Assembly (NCBI GenBank): GCA_950097015.1
Contig: CATNEN010000005.1
Coordinates: 3,091,501-3,155,500, forward strand
Length of the DNA stretch: 64,000 bases
Direction: 5' to 3'
DNA from: Macrostomum hystrix
Taxonomy: Eukaryota > Platyhelminthes > Macrostomidae
Shown here: positions 29,183-37,672 of the stretch, in pieces
Numbering within the stretch: position 1 is the stretch's first letter
Layout of the letters: every line of letters begins with the position of its first letter
Notes under the pieces: model-generated
The model's database searches: none
What the model was told of the DNA's origin: nothing
What the model saw: the letters and a program-made list of their open reading frames with translations, nothing else
Program-made: the position numbers and the translations under genes

Positions 29183-30010
29183 GGTTTGCCAGCCGGAAGT
29201 TTGCCAGCCGAAGGTTGCCAGCCGGAAGGTTGCCAGCCAGAAGTTTGCCAGCCGAGAGGTTTGCCAACCGGAAGGTTGCCAGCCGAGAGGTTTGCCAGCC
29301 AGAAGTTTGCCAGCCGAGAGGTTTGCCAGCCAGAAGTTTGCCAGCCGAGACGTTTGCCAGCCGAGAGGTTTGACAGCCGGAAGGTTGCCAGCCGAGAGGT
29401 TTGCCAGCCAGAAGTTTGCCAGCCGAGAGGTTTGCCAGCCAGAAGTTTGCCAGCCGAGACGTTTGCCAGCCGAGAGGTTTGACAGCCGGAAGGTTGCCAG
29501 CCGAGAGGTTTGCCAGCCAGAAGTTTGCCAGCTGCTGGACAGTTTGCTATGACGTTGTCCAGGATGTCTCTCACCAGCAACAATTTGGTCTCACTACAAT
29601 CAGTGATTCAGAACGGAGGGCACAAAGCATATCTTTTAACTGCATATGGCCAGCAGCGTCTGTAACAGTAGCAGGAGCATGTTGCTATGCTAACACGTCT
29701 CAAATGTGAAGGTAAGACAGCGTAATGAGAATTTGTGTCATAGCGTTGACATTGTCGACTTGCAATGTGGCTGCACTGCAACAAAGAGAAAATAGAAAGG
29801 AGAGGAAAAGAGGAAATAGAAAGGAGAATGTTTTTCTGACTAGTCACGTCTGGCTTTTCTGATTGTCTACCTGAAAGTAATCAACACTGAAACGGTTAAA
29901 TGGAGGGGAGAGGGAGTTGAGTCAAACTCTTGAATAATGGGGAGAATGGGACAAACTGGCAAACCTCTCGGCTGGCAAACTTCTGGCTGGCAACCTTCCG
30001 GCTGGCAAAC
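29183..30010 (+). mobile_element. Foldback-like insertion within RNase H
   Basis: The left arm (29183-29535) is about 24 copies of a 15-bp unit such as GAGGTTTGCCAGCCG. The right arm (about 29955-30010) is the same sequence in inverted orientation (GGCAAACCTCTCGGCTGGCA). Between them is about 415 bp of unrelated sequence without a transposase. Long inverted-repeat arms built of short direct repeats are typical of foldback elements. Because 15 is a multiple of 3 the pol frame stays open through the left arm. RNase H sequence expected at the junction, including its first catalytic Asp region, is missing, so about 150-200 bp of target was lost. No target duplication is seen. Confidence 0.7.
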
Positions 30011-30632
30011 CCGCGCACCCTCATCGGCGACCGACCGTGAGCTGCTAGCGCTGGTCTGGAGTTTGAAGCACTTCAGGACGTACCTGCTCAGTGTCCCGAA
30101 CTTCAGAGTCTACTCGGATCACCGGCCACTGCAAGGTCTGCTGACAACGAAGGACCCCGAAGGTCGGCTGGCGCGATGGCTTTCGACGCTGCAGCAGTTT
30201 TCGTTCGAGCTGCTGTACCGACCTGGCAGGGACAACGTCGTGCCGGATGCGCTGAGCCGGGTGGCCGGCACGCGCCTGCAGCCTCGGTGGGACGACAGCA
30301 GCCTACACGAGGAGCAACGGCAAGACCCGCTGCTGAGCAAGGCGTTCCAGGCGCTGACCGAAGGGGTCGACAGCCTGTCCGATTCATGGGCGGCGCAGGT
30401 TCGCGAGCTGCTGGACGGGGCCTCGGTGAGCTCGGCGGGTGTCCTGCTGGTGGGTGGCCGGCCAGTCATTCCCGGTCACCTGCGGCCACATTTCCTGCAG
30501 CAAGCGCACTCGTGCGACCAGAGCGGACATCTCGGCGTCGACAGGACCGGAGCGAGGCTGTCTGAGCGCTGCTGGTGGCCTGGTCTGCGACGGGACGTCG
30601 AGAACTGGGTGGCCAGCTGCGCGGGCTTTTGA
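30011..30632 (+). pseudogene. Pol middle part: RNase H C-terminal half and integrase zinc-binding region
   Basis: Resumes with SATDRELLALVWSLKHFR, the C-terminal half of the Gypsy RNase H, then YRPGRDNVVPDALSRV. Next is the H2C2 integrase zinc-binding region, with HSCDQSGHLGVDRT and CWWPGLRRDVENWVASCAG. The frame ends at 30632 because of the small insertion that follows. Confidence 0.85.
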
Positions 30633-30709
30633 CTTAGCGGCAGGGAGCCTCCATGACGGACGCAGCGAGGAGGCGGCAGATGCCGCCCATATCGCTAACC
30701 CCTGGCAAT
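30628..30709 (+). mobile_element. 82-bp insertion flanked by a 13-bp direct repeat
   Basis: AGCTGCGCGGGCT occurs at 30615-30627 and again at 30710-30722. The 82 bp between them are absent from the expected Pol protein, which should read straight from the last zinc-ligand CAG to CLAEKSP. The 13-bp repeat looks like a target-site duplication. The insert is GC-rich and of unknown origin; a replication slippage event is the alternative. It shifts the frame and stops Pol. Confidence 0.55.
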
Positions 30710-31881
30710 AGCTGCGCGGGCTGCCTGGCCGAGAAGAGTCCAACCAAGCCGCAGAAAGCGCCGCTGCAGTCGACGTGCCAGCCGACGGCTCCGTGGCAGC
30801 TGGTGCAGATCGACATCAAAGGGCCGCTTCCGCGTACGACCGATGGCAAGGCGTACATCCTGAGCATGTGCGACGCCTTCTCCAAGTGGATGGAGACGGC
30901 AGCCCTGGCGGGGATCGAAGCGGTGACGGTGGCAGATGCACTGCTCAAGTCGGTAGTTCTGCGTCACGGCGCTCCTCAGGTGCTGCACAGTGACCAGGGG
31001 CGTCAATTCGAGAGCGAGGTGTTCGGCCGGCTCTGCGAGCAGCTGGGCGTCGAGAAGACGCGCACGTCGCCGTTTCATCCGAGCGGAAACGGAATCGTCG
31101 AGCGAGGCAACCGGACGCTCGGCGACATGCTGGCGACGACGGTGGCCGAGAACCAGCAGGACTGGGACAGCAAGCTGCCGTATGTGACCTGGGCCTACAA
31201 TACCTCCGTGCACAGCACATACCAGGTCCTCCACGGCTGGCCACCGAGGCAGGCTCTCGACAGTTGGCTGATAAGCGGCGACCGGACGGCAGCCGACGTT
31301 GAACATCACGGCTTCTTGCGGCGGAGTCAGGAGAACCTGCAGAGCGCCTTCGACACGGTGCACAGCCGACTGCGAAGCGCCCAAGTCGAGCGCAACCGGC
31401 TGGCCAACCGGGACTCTCGGTTCGTGCCGTTCGAAGAGGGCCAGCTGGTGATGCTGCGCAACTATGTCATTAAGCACGGCCAGACACGGTGCCTCAGCGC
31501 CAAGTGGAAGGGGCCGTACCGAGTCCTGAGGCGCCTGGGTGAGGTCAATTACCGCATCCAGGACGAGACTGGCCGCAGGCGCCGGCTGGTGGTGCACCAC
31601 GATCGCCTCAAGTGCTTCGTGCAGCGGCGGGCGTCACTGAAGCTTCCAGCGCTGCAGACCATCGACCGCCGGCCGCCGACGCCGACAACGACGGCACCGC
31701 CGCAGAGCCGCCCGCGCAAGCGGCCGATCTTAGCGGCGACGCGGTGGCCTTCTGGCCCGAGCTGCAGGCAGACGAGGTACACGAGGAGCCGCCGGCGGCA
31801 CCGGCCGAGCTGGTCATCGTTCCGCGGCGATCGGCTAGAGAACGGCGGCCACCGGATTTGTACATGGCGGGCTTTGCTTGA
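30710..31881 (+). CDS. Pol C-terminal part: integrase
   Basis: DDE integrase core: first Asp in VQIDIKGPLP (near 30808), second in HSDQGRQFES (near 30990), Glu in NGIVERGNRTL (near 31098). The C-terminal GPY/F module KWKGPYRVLRRLGEVNYRIQ is present and no chromodomain is seen. The open frame runs to 31921 inside the 3' LTR, but the natural end SARERRPPDLYMAGFA lies in another frame and stops at 31881, so there is another frameshift near 31640. Confidence 0.88.
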
Positions 31882-31916
31882 CTTGGGACTGTCTTTTGCT
31901 TCTAGGGGGAAAGTAG

Positions 31917-32115
31917 TGTAGTCTGGCTTGTTGGTGCGTGTGCACTTAGATGTGCACCCGCGGCTTGTTTGGGGTGGGGGGGTTTAGCGCTGCAGCGTGC
32001 GTTCGCTTAGGGTGGTTGCACCCACCCCAACTTTGCCGTTAAATATATTCGCGTGAGCCAGTGAGGGCTCCTGGGCGTGATTGTTATGTTCTACGACTTA
32101 ACCCATGGTCTTACA
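31917..32115 (+). repeat. 3' LTR
   Basis: Near-identical to the 5' LTR, with about five substitutions and one deleted base (TAGCGCTGCAG for TAGCTGCTGCAG). Preceded by the AGGGGGAAAG purine tract and followed by the target duplicate ATAC. Confidence 0.95.
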
Positions 32116-32119
32116 ATAC

Positions 32120-32480
32120 TGATTATAGAAACTGTGGAATCAACTGATTGATGGAGATGTCGTCCAACTCATCAGCAGACACGATGCATGGAATCTTGGC
32201 AGTGTGAAGCCAACGAATAAAAACAGCGACGGCCCACTTGTTACGCTTGATGCTGTTTACAGCCTTTGTACTCTTATTAAGAGCTTTCACTGCATCAAGC
32301 GCGGTCGCGAACAGCTCTCACTTCTTGAACAGAGTACGGATCACGTAAATCTAAACCGTCAACCAGAATATCTTCTAAGTCGCGCTCGGTGTTACGATGT
32401 GGATCATAATCGTCGCAGAAATTTTCAGCAAAGTTCACTAATGGATTTATCAAGACTTGCCCTTCCATGTTTTCTCTCAT
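32120..32480 (-). pseudogene. Decayed coding remnant, possibly DUF3504/Crypton-like N-terminal region
   Basis: Read on the minus strand, 32480-32295 encodes MEGQVLINPLVNFAENFCDD and continues to a stop. After a frame change it continues as TKAVNSIKRNKWAVAVFIRW and DELDDISINQLIPQFL until a stop next to the retrotransposon. The pattern (Lys/Asn-rich helix, FxxWL, then an acidic E-L-x-x-I turn and QFL) resembles the N-terminal region of DUF3504 tyrosine-recombinase-like proteins of Crypton origin. This is recognition by eye only. The remnant carries a frameshift and ends at the Gypsy insertion site, so it is broken; more of it may lie at 26400-26458. Confidence 0.35.
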
Positions 32481-32585
32481 TTATAAAAACAGAACATGCA
32501 TAGTTTTACCATAGACATGTCTTGACACTGGCTCCGGGATTTATCTGCATACATACCGCAAAATTAAAGTACTTTAAATACGAGC

Positions 32586-32700
32586 GTAAGTTATTCTATG
32601 GTTTTTCGGTCGGAATTTCACTTTCACAGATAATATAGAATCTGTGCTCGGGATAGAATCTCATACCGGCCTCAAACCCATAGAATATCTTTTACATTAT
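32586..32700. mobile_element. Short hairpin MITE-like element
   Basis: Left arm near 32586-32613 and inverted right arm near 32675-32700 share TATTCTATGG followed by GGTCGG/GGCCGG with mismatches. Length is about 115 bp. It resembles the palindromic elements at 36911 and 37545, which also carry CTATGG near their ends. Confidence 0.45.
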
Positions 32701-32818
32701 AAATGATTTAATTAATGAATGAATGAAATTACTTCACAAATAGTAAAGCCAGCTACAACCGTCATCTGCAGTCGCAGTAAAAGTACATAAATCCACAAAT
32801 ACATCCGTGAAAGCAAAT

Positions 32819-34922
32819 ATGAATCTGCTATTTAGTCGAATGGTTGATTTCGTGGCTTTCAATCTGGTCAATACTGTTGGGCTCTTCGACATGTTTTTTG
32901 TGCCAATGGTTGCCAGCAAATTTGGTTTCGCCAAATTCTTCGGAGCGTACTGGATGGTGTTGATTATCTTCGGAATTCCTGCATTTACATCCGAGTCAGC
33001 TTACCTCATGCCGGAACAGGCGGAGAATCGAAGTCCAGCTGCCAAGAAGTGGCTGTGCTGCTACCAGCTCATTGCTCTGATGCAGCTGTCACAGTCAGCC
33101 ATGAGCCAAGCTATCAACAAAGTGATCATAGCAGTCTCAAGTTATTACGTTTCATTGGCACACGATTCGAGAGCCAACAAGCTGCTGCATTTTTATTCGC
33201 CAAACTGTCGCTTGAAAGATTCAAACAGCTCTAGCAATGGCACGTCTATGACCGTCGTGCTGAAATCACACGAGACTCCCGATGAAAACGAACTGATTCT
33301 GCCTTCCTGTCTGACTCGAACCCGAAGCGAGGTAGCTTGCATCGTCCATTCGCTGTTCAGCGATCCGGAGAAAATCCTGTTCTACAGCAGCATAATGCTG
33401 GTTGTCATCATCATTTCCTACGCGCTGCTCTTTGGTCGTTCGCTATCAACCTACGGAACAATCGGTCGCCTCTACATCTCACTGATGGTTCTGTGTGCCA
33501 TCACCTTGCTGCTGCACTTCTTTGGCAGGAACAGAAAAGCATTATCTGAAACAGCTGAACAAAGAGATTTTGATGGCTTGCTGATGACCAGTGTGATCTA
33601 CTGTACTCATAGCCTCACCCTTATTAGCTTCACTACCAGTTCTATCGGTGCTTTGGCAAACACGACAATTAAAAGAAACTACATCTTAATTTCTATTGCC
33701 ATCTGTTTCATTGACACATTCATTGCCATGGCATTCACTGGACTTGACTATTTGCGTGACGCAGCAGTCCAAGGCCTCTGCAACAGAGATAACAGCGAAG
33801 TCTTTATTGATATGGAGAGCTTTATGTCAATGCCGGATGTGTCCTCTGAAATGATAAGCAATGATCAAAGTAAATTTTCTGAATATGCACTGCTAGGTTT
33901 ACTGAAGATAAGCGAGTCCGTGCTGATGTTTCACCACACAAGTGGTTCAGTCCCATGGATTGTTTTTCTACCATTCAAGGTTAGTCTATTGTGCTTACTA
34001 ATATATAATGCTCAGAATCAATGCTCATATAATCAAATAACTTTGCATTACAAACAGGCACTTCACTTGATGTTCAGCATACTGATGGCCTGCTTCGGAT
34101 TCATACTTACTGATATCCACACGAGTCGCGTGTTGCCGCGGAGCACAAGTTTTCTGATGTGTCTGATAGTTTTGAGATTTGGAGTTGTTGCAGCCAACAT
34201 TCTGCTGAGAATGATTGGCCAGCTGGACTATTTGGAATCCTACATGCTTATTAGTACACAAATTTCATTCCTGCTGGTGAAGATAACAGACTGCATTATA
34301 ATCCACAAGAATCAAGTAAGTTTTCTCATATATAGAACAAAATTTCTCATGAAAATTTCAAATCACTCGATAAAAAATACGATTCCGTGACAAGCTGCGT
34401 TCTAACAGATCAGTTTTAAAGCCAAACAACGACCCATAATCTACGCGAGTCAAACAATAATTTTTACTGCCTCCATGACTCAATAATATTGCGTGCAACT
34501 CATTGAAGACCTAATTGATCAGTAGTCATTAAAATGTCGTCTGATCATGAGGTTGTGAGGCTAAATAAATGCATATATGATTGATATATTCATTACATTG
34601 ATAATAACGATAAAATTAAGCCACCAATTAGTCAAAATCCTGACCGTCATTGGTCCATACTTCGCAGGGCTTCTCCGCGCACATCAACGAGCGACGCAGC
34701 CTCCTGTCGAAGGACAACAAGCTGCAGTTGTTTCTATACGATTGGTACATTGCACCGCTTTCGCTGGTTCTATATCACGTTGGCTATCCTATATTATTAG
34801 CGCTTCTATTGATGTTCTATGCATCTTTTGAGAACAAGATTAGCTTCAGCTTGGGTGTCTACTTCCTGTCGTTCAATCTGCTGCCAATATCTCTGATTGT
34901 TATATACGTATACTATAACTAA
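32819..34922 (+). CDS. Divergent SLC6-like (sodium:neurotransmitter symporter family) membrane protein
   Basis: Three exons: 32819-33979, 34058-34315 and 34668-34922, joined by GT-AG introns of 78 bp and 352 bp, all phase 0, giving 557 residues. The ATG at 32819 is the first in frame. About 11-12 hydrophobic segments follow the SLC6 layout. TM1 begins DFVAFNLVNTVGLFDMFFVP and continues GFAKFFGAYWMVLIIFGIP, aligning with the family's GLGNVWRFPY...GGGAFLIPY...GIP. A large loop after TM3 has potential N-glycosylation sites (NSSSNGT). In TM1 the unwound-region Asn and the gating Trp-Arg pair are replaced (GLFDMFFVP). It probably sits in the plasma membrane, but classical Na/Cl-coupled amine or amino-acid transport is doubtful. 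An upstream non-coding exon cannot be excluded. ATTAAA at 34954-34959 could be the poly(A) signal. Confidence 0.7.
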
Positions 34923-35286
34923 AGCGATAGATTTTAGAAGAGCTAATGCTTTGATTAAAAGGTTTAATTGGAGTATGACGCACCTTGGGTCTCGAGGACT
35001 GAATTATATCCCAGAAATGCGATTCCATACTAACGGCGAGAAAAAACATTGTTAAAAGTATATTTCTGATTATCTTGACTATGTAATTTTTTGTTATAGA
35101 ATGCGAATCTGAATGTGGACGTGGGTGATTGGCAGAGCGATTAAAATGTTAACTCTTGCACTAAGGTTTGTAAGGTACATTGCACTAATCTATGCTGCAG
35201 AAGGTCACCTAATGATGTTCCAGTGCCCACGGCCACACAGGCGTTCTGAAAGTATCAGACACGTTTATTTATTGCTTAAAATTTAT
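34923..35286. other. Intergenic sequence, no gene seen
   Basis: 3' flank of the SLC6-like gene. Nothing recognised apart from the possible poly(A) signal. Confidence 0.45.
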
Positions 35287-35359
35287 TATGCATTAAAAGC
35301 GTGCATTAAATGAAAATTGCGTGTATTAAAAGCTGTAAGTCAATGAGCGACCCACGTGT

Positions 35360-36706
35360 CAGTGGCGGCGCAGGGGGGGCGGGGGGGGCGGGCTGCCCCC
35401 GGGTGACCACCCCTCACCACCCTCAGGGGTGACCACCCACTTAAAAAAAATTGGTACTTTACCATATTTTTTCAAAAGTGTGGTCACCCCATGGGGCATG
35501 GGGTGACCATTTTCAACGTCCTTCAAAACGCTTTTCAACGGAGAGGATTGGGTCTTGACTCAACTAAGGTTCGTGTTGTTGGGCTTGAGCGCTTTTTGAA
35601 TCAGTCACGAGAAGATGTTGTCAGTGATGCAGTCCATGAGGCAGAGTCCCTCTGTGAGAAAATGGGGGTCACGATGGAGAAACGCATGCCACGACGAAAG
35701 AGGATGCCAGGAGAGAACGCCAAGGATGCGGGCTTGACCCCAAAGGAAGAAATTCGAAGGCAATTACTATCATCCCATGACAGGTTGTGTCAGGAGCTTT
35801 CTTCCAGATTTGACGCCATCAAATCGACCTGCGATATTTTCTGCCTCATTGACGTCCTCTTCACAAAAAGAAACATTGGAGAGGAGGTGGAAAAAGTTGT
35901 AGAGACCTTCCCCAAGGATATCTCTAAAGACCTTGAGGTCGAAGTTCATCGACTCCGAAGATTGGTGCCTAGCGAGATCAATGAGAAGTCCACTGCAGAG
36001 GAAGTGCTACAATGGGCTCTCAGGATGGAGCTACAGGATGTCCTGCCTAACCTCATTGTGCTGTTGCGCCTGTTTTTGACCTCGGCTGTGTCTGTTGCAT
36101 CCTGCGAAAGAAGCTTTTCAAAGCTGAAGCTCATCAAGAGTTACCTACGGTCAACCATGTCTCAAGCTCGGCTTGATGGTCTCTCCATCCTTTCCATTGA
36201 GCAGGAAGAGGCCAAAGCTCTGGACTTCAGCAAAATCATCAATACCTTTGCCAAAAAGAAGTCCCGCCTTGGTGCACTCTAGTTCAAGTAGTATGTCGCA
36301 CTCGCAGTTGCTGAAAACTGAAATATTTCTGTCCATCAAGTCAACCTGGATCCGATCATCTGTTGGCCCAACCGTCCAAGAGATCGCCTGCACTTGTCAG
36401 GCTCAATGGGAGTGGCCATGGCCCGTGGAACCGCCTCAACTGAGGGCATGAAGATCATACGATGGAACCTGTAGGACAATCATTGGGTCATCTGAAGACT
36501 GAAGGTATTTGATTGTCTGTAAAAGTATTTTTACTATGTGCTTGAAAGTATTTACATAATTTCATTGAATTATTGAAGAGTTAAGGATCTTAGATCAACT
36601 TTATTGATAATTTTTTTTTATACATTTTTCTGGGGGTGACCACCCAGCCGGGGGGGGTGACCACCCAACCACCGCCCCCCCAGCTGGAGGTCCTGCGCCG
36701 CCACTG
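35360..36706 (+). mobile_element. hAT-superfamily DNA transposon, internally deleted
   Basis: A 1347-bp element flanked by a perfect 8-bp target duplication CCACGTGT (35352-35359 and 36707-36714), the hallmark length for hAT. Terminal inverted repeats begin CAGTGGCGGCGCAGG at both ends. G-rich and GGTGACCACCC subterminal repeats lie on both sides. The element holds only the C-terminal part of a transposase, so it is probably a deletion derivative mobilised in trans. Confidence 0.9.
35491..36282 (+). CDS. hAT transposase, C-terminal part (ZMYM1-like)
   Basis: 263 codons. Residues from about 190 onward form the hAT C-terminal dimerisation region: LLRLFLTSAVSVASCERSFS, then KLIKSYLRSTMSQARLDGLS and LSIEQEEA. 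The preceding part (SLCEKMGV, MPRRKRMPGE, EELSSRFDAI-like) matches the middle of the ZMYM1-type transposases. Full-length relatives exceed 600 residues and carry the DDE core and a zinc finger, both missing here. The frame itself is intact, so decay after the deletion was limited. The first ATG (35491) lies in subterminal repeat sequence and may not be used. Confidence 0.85.
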   Translation: MGHGVTIFNVLQNAFQRRGLGLDSTKVRVVGLERFLNQSREDVVSDAVHEAESLCEKMGVTMEKRMPRRKRMPGENAKDAGLTPKEEIRRQLLSSHDRLCQELSSRFDAIKSTCDIFCLIDVLFTKRNIGEEVEKVVETFPKDISKDLEVEVHRLRRLVPSEINEKSTAEEVLQWALRMELQDVLPNLIVLLRLFLTSAVSVASCERSFSKLKLIKSYLRSTMSQARLDGLSILSIEQEEAKALDFSKIINTFAKKKSRLGAL

Positions 36707-36910
36707 CCACGTGTCGTTTAATGTACGCTTTTAATGCATAGTCTAGGGTCGCGACTCCAGAATTGAATCGTTATTTCAATTTTTAGCCAGTCGAGAATAA
36801 AGTCAATCTCGTTGAGAATCCCGATTTTAGCAGTCCCTAAAATGAATTAAAATAAAATCCGACTGCTTATTTTATTGACAGTTATTGGGCTCATTCTTTG
36901 CCAGGAGCGC

Positions 36911-37036
36911 CTATAGTCTATTGTTTAAAGTGCTATAATTCCAGGACCATCAAATCATTTGATGGGCTCCAAATTGAAGACCATCAAATGATTTGCTGGT
37001 CCCGAAATGAAAGCAGTTTGAACCATAGACTAAACA
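36911..37036. mobile_element. Palindromic MITE
   Basis: About 125 bp that is almost fully self-complementary. The left half TAGTCTATTGTTTAAAGTGC pairs with a right half reading TAGTCTATGGTTCAAACTGC from the other end, and the inner CATCAAATCATTTGATGG also pairs. The whole would fold into one long hairpin. Confidence 0.7.
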
Positions 37037-37403
37037 GATCTAATAAAAAGTGTATTTAAATGCAACAAAAATAACAGGAATTATATACGGTATAACGAAG
37101 CAACAAAAAGACAATTTTCTAGCAAACTAACTATAGGCAATTGCTAGGAATATATAGGAAACATATTTAGTTTCTTTCAATAATAGGCAGTGCATTAAAC
37201 GTTTAAGAAACTCACTTAAACTGAATTTTTAGCTCGATCAATGATGATAGCCTTGACATCGTGGTCAGTAATAGACAGTATTGTCGCTTTCAAATTCTTT
37301 TTCCATCGCAGTGTGGTTTAAGTGAAAGCTACAAAAGAAAGTAATTCGGATTTCGTCTAGCTAATACTGTCTTAATTTATGGAAAATTTGTCTATGGTTC
37401 CAT

Positions 37404-37470
37404 GTGGGGGCTTTGCCCCCACGCCCCCAGTCGGGGCTTTGCCCTGACACTCCCGATGGCTGCACCGCGT
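37404..37470. repeat. Two adjacent GC-rich hairpins
   Basis: GTGGGGGCTTTGCCCCCAC (37404-37422) is a perfect 8-bp stem with a 3-base loop. A second, imperfect copy TCGGGGCTTTGCCCTGA follows directly. The sequence stands out in otherwise AT-rich intergenic DNA and looks like a dispersed palindromic repeat. Confidence 0.55.
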
Positions 37471-37544
37471 TCGGCGGGGCTCAAGAGGAAAATAAGCAAA
37501 GCAAAACAAAAATAAGCAATTCGGATTTCATATAAGATCACGGT

Positions 37545-37672
37545 AGTTTAATGCGCATTCTATGGTAAAAAGTCCTCGGCCACACTTAATGGTCCTCGGC
37601 TCGCTTCGCTTGCCTCGTGACCATCAAATGCAGCCTCGGAATTCTAACCCTAGAATGCGCATTTAAACATCC
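37545..37672. mobile_element. Palindromic MITE
   Basis: GTTTAATGCGCATTCTATGG at the left end pairs with GTTTAAATGCGCATTCTAGG read from the right end. Inner CCTCGG, ATGGTC and GGCTCGCTTCGC blocks also pair, so the whole element of about 125 bp is a hairpin. It is related in structure, and in the CTATGG subterminal motif, to the element at 36911. Confidence 0.7.

Larger units (their letters stand above)
26459..32115 (+). mobile_element. Gypsy-type LTR retrotransposon (damaged)
   Basis: 5' LTR 26459-26658 and 3' LTR 31917-32115, each about 200 bp, start TGTA and end TACA. They differ by about five substitutions and one small indel, so insertion is fairly recent. The target duplication is ATAC (26455-26458 and 32116-32119). 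One base after the 5' LTR, TGGTGGCAGCGGT (26660-26672) is complementary to the 3' end of leucine tRNA (AAG/TAG type), the likely primer. A purine tract AGGGGGAAAG precedes the 3' LTR. Domain order is Gag, protease, reverse transcriptase, RNase H, integrase, which is the Gypsy order. No envelope ORF is seen. Frameshifts and two nested insertions make this copy non-autonomous. Confidence 0.95.
35287..36740. mobile_element. Hairpin MITE that received the hAT insertion
   Basis: TATGCATTAAAAGCGTGCAT at 35287 has an inverted counterpart ending at 36740 (TATGCATTAAAAGCGTACAT read from the right). Arms match over about 26 bp with one or two mismatches. Removing the hAT element and one target copy leaves a 99-bp element. 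The MITE must be older than the hAT insertion. Confidence 0.6.

Noticed and set aside
26679-31881. Endogenous retrovirus with envelope
   Set aside because: No envelope ORF between integrase and the 3' LTR; it is a plain Gypsy retrotransposon.
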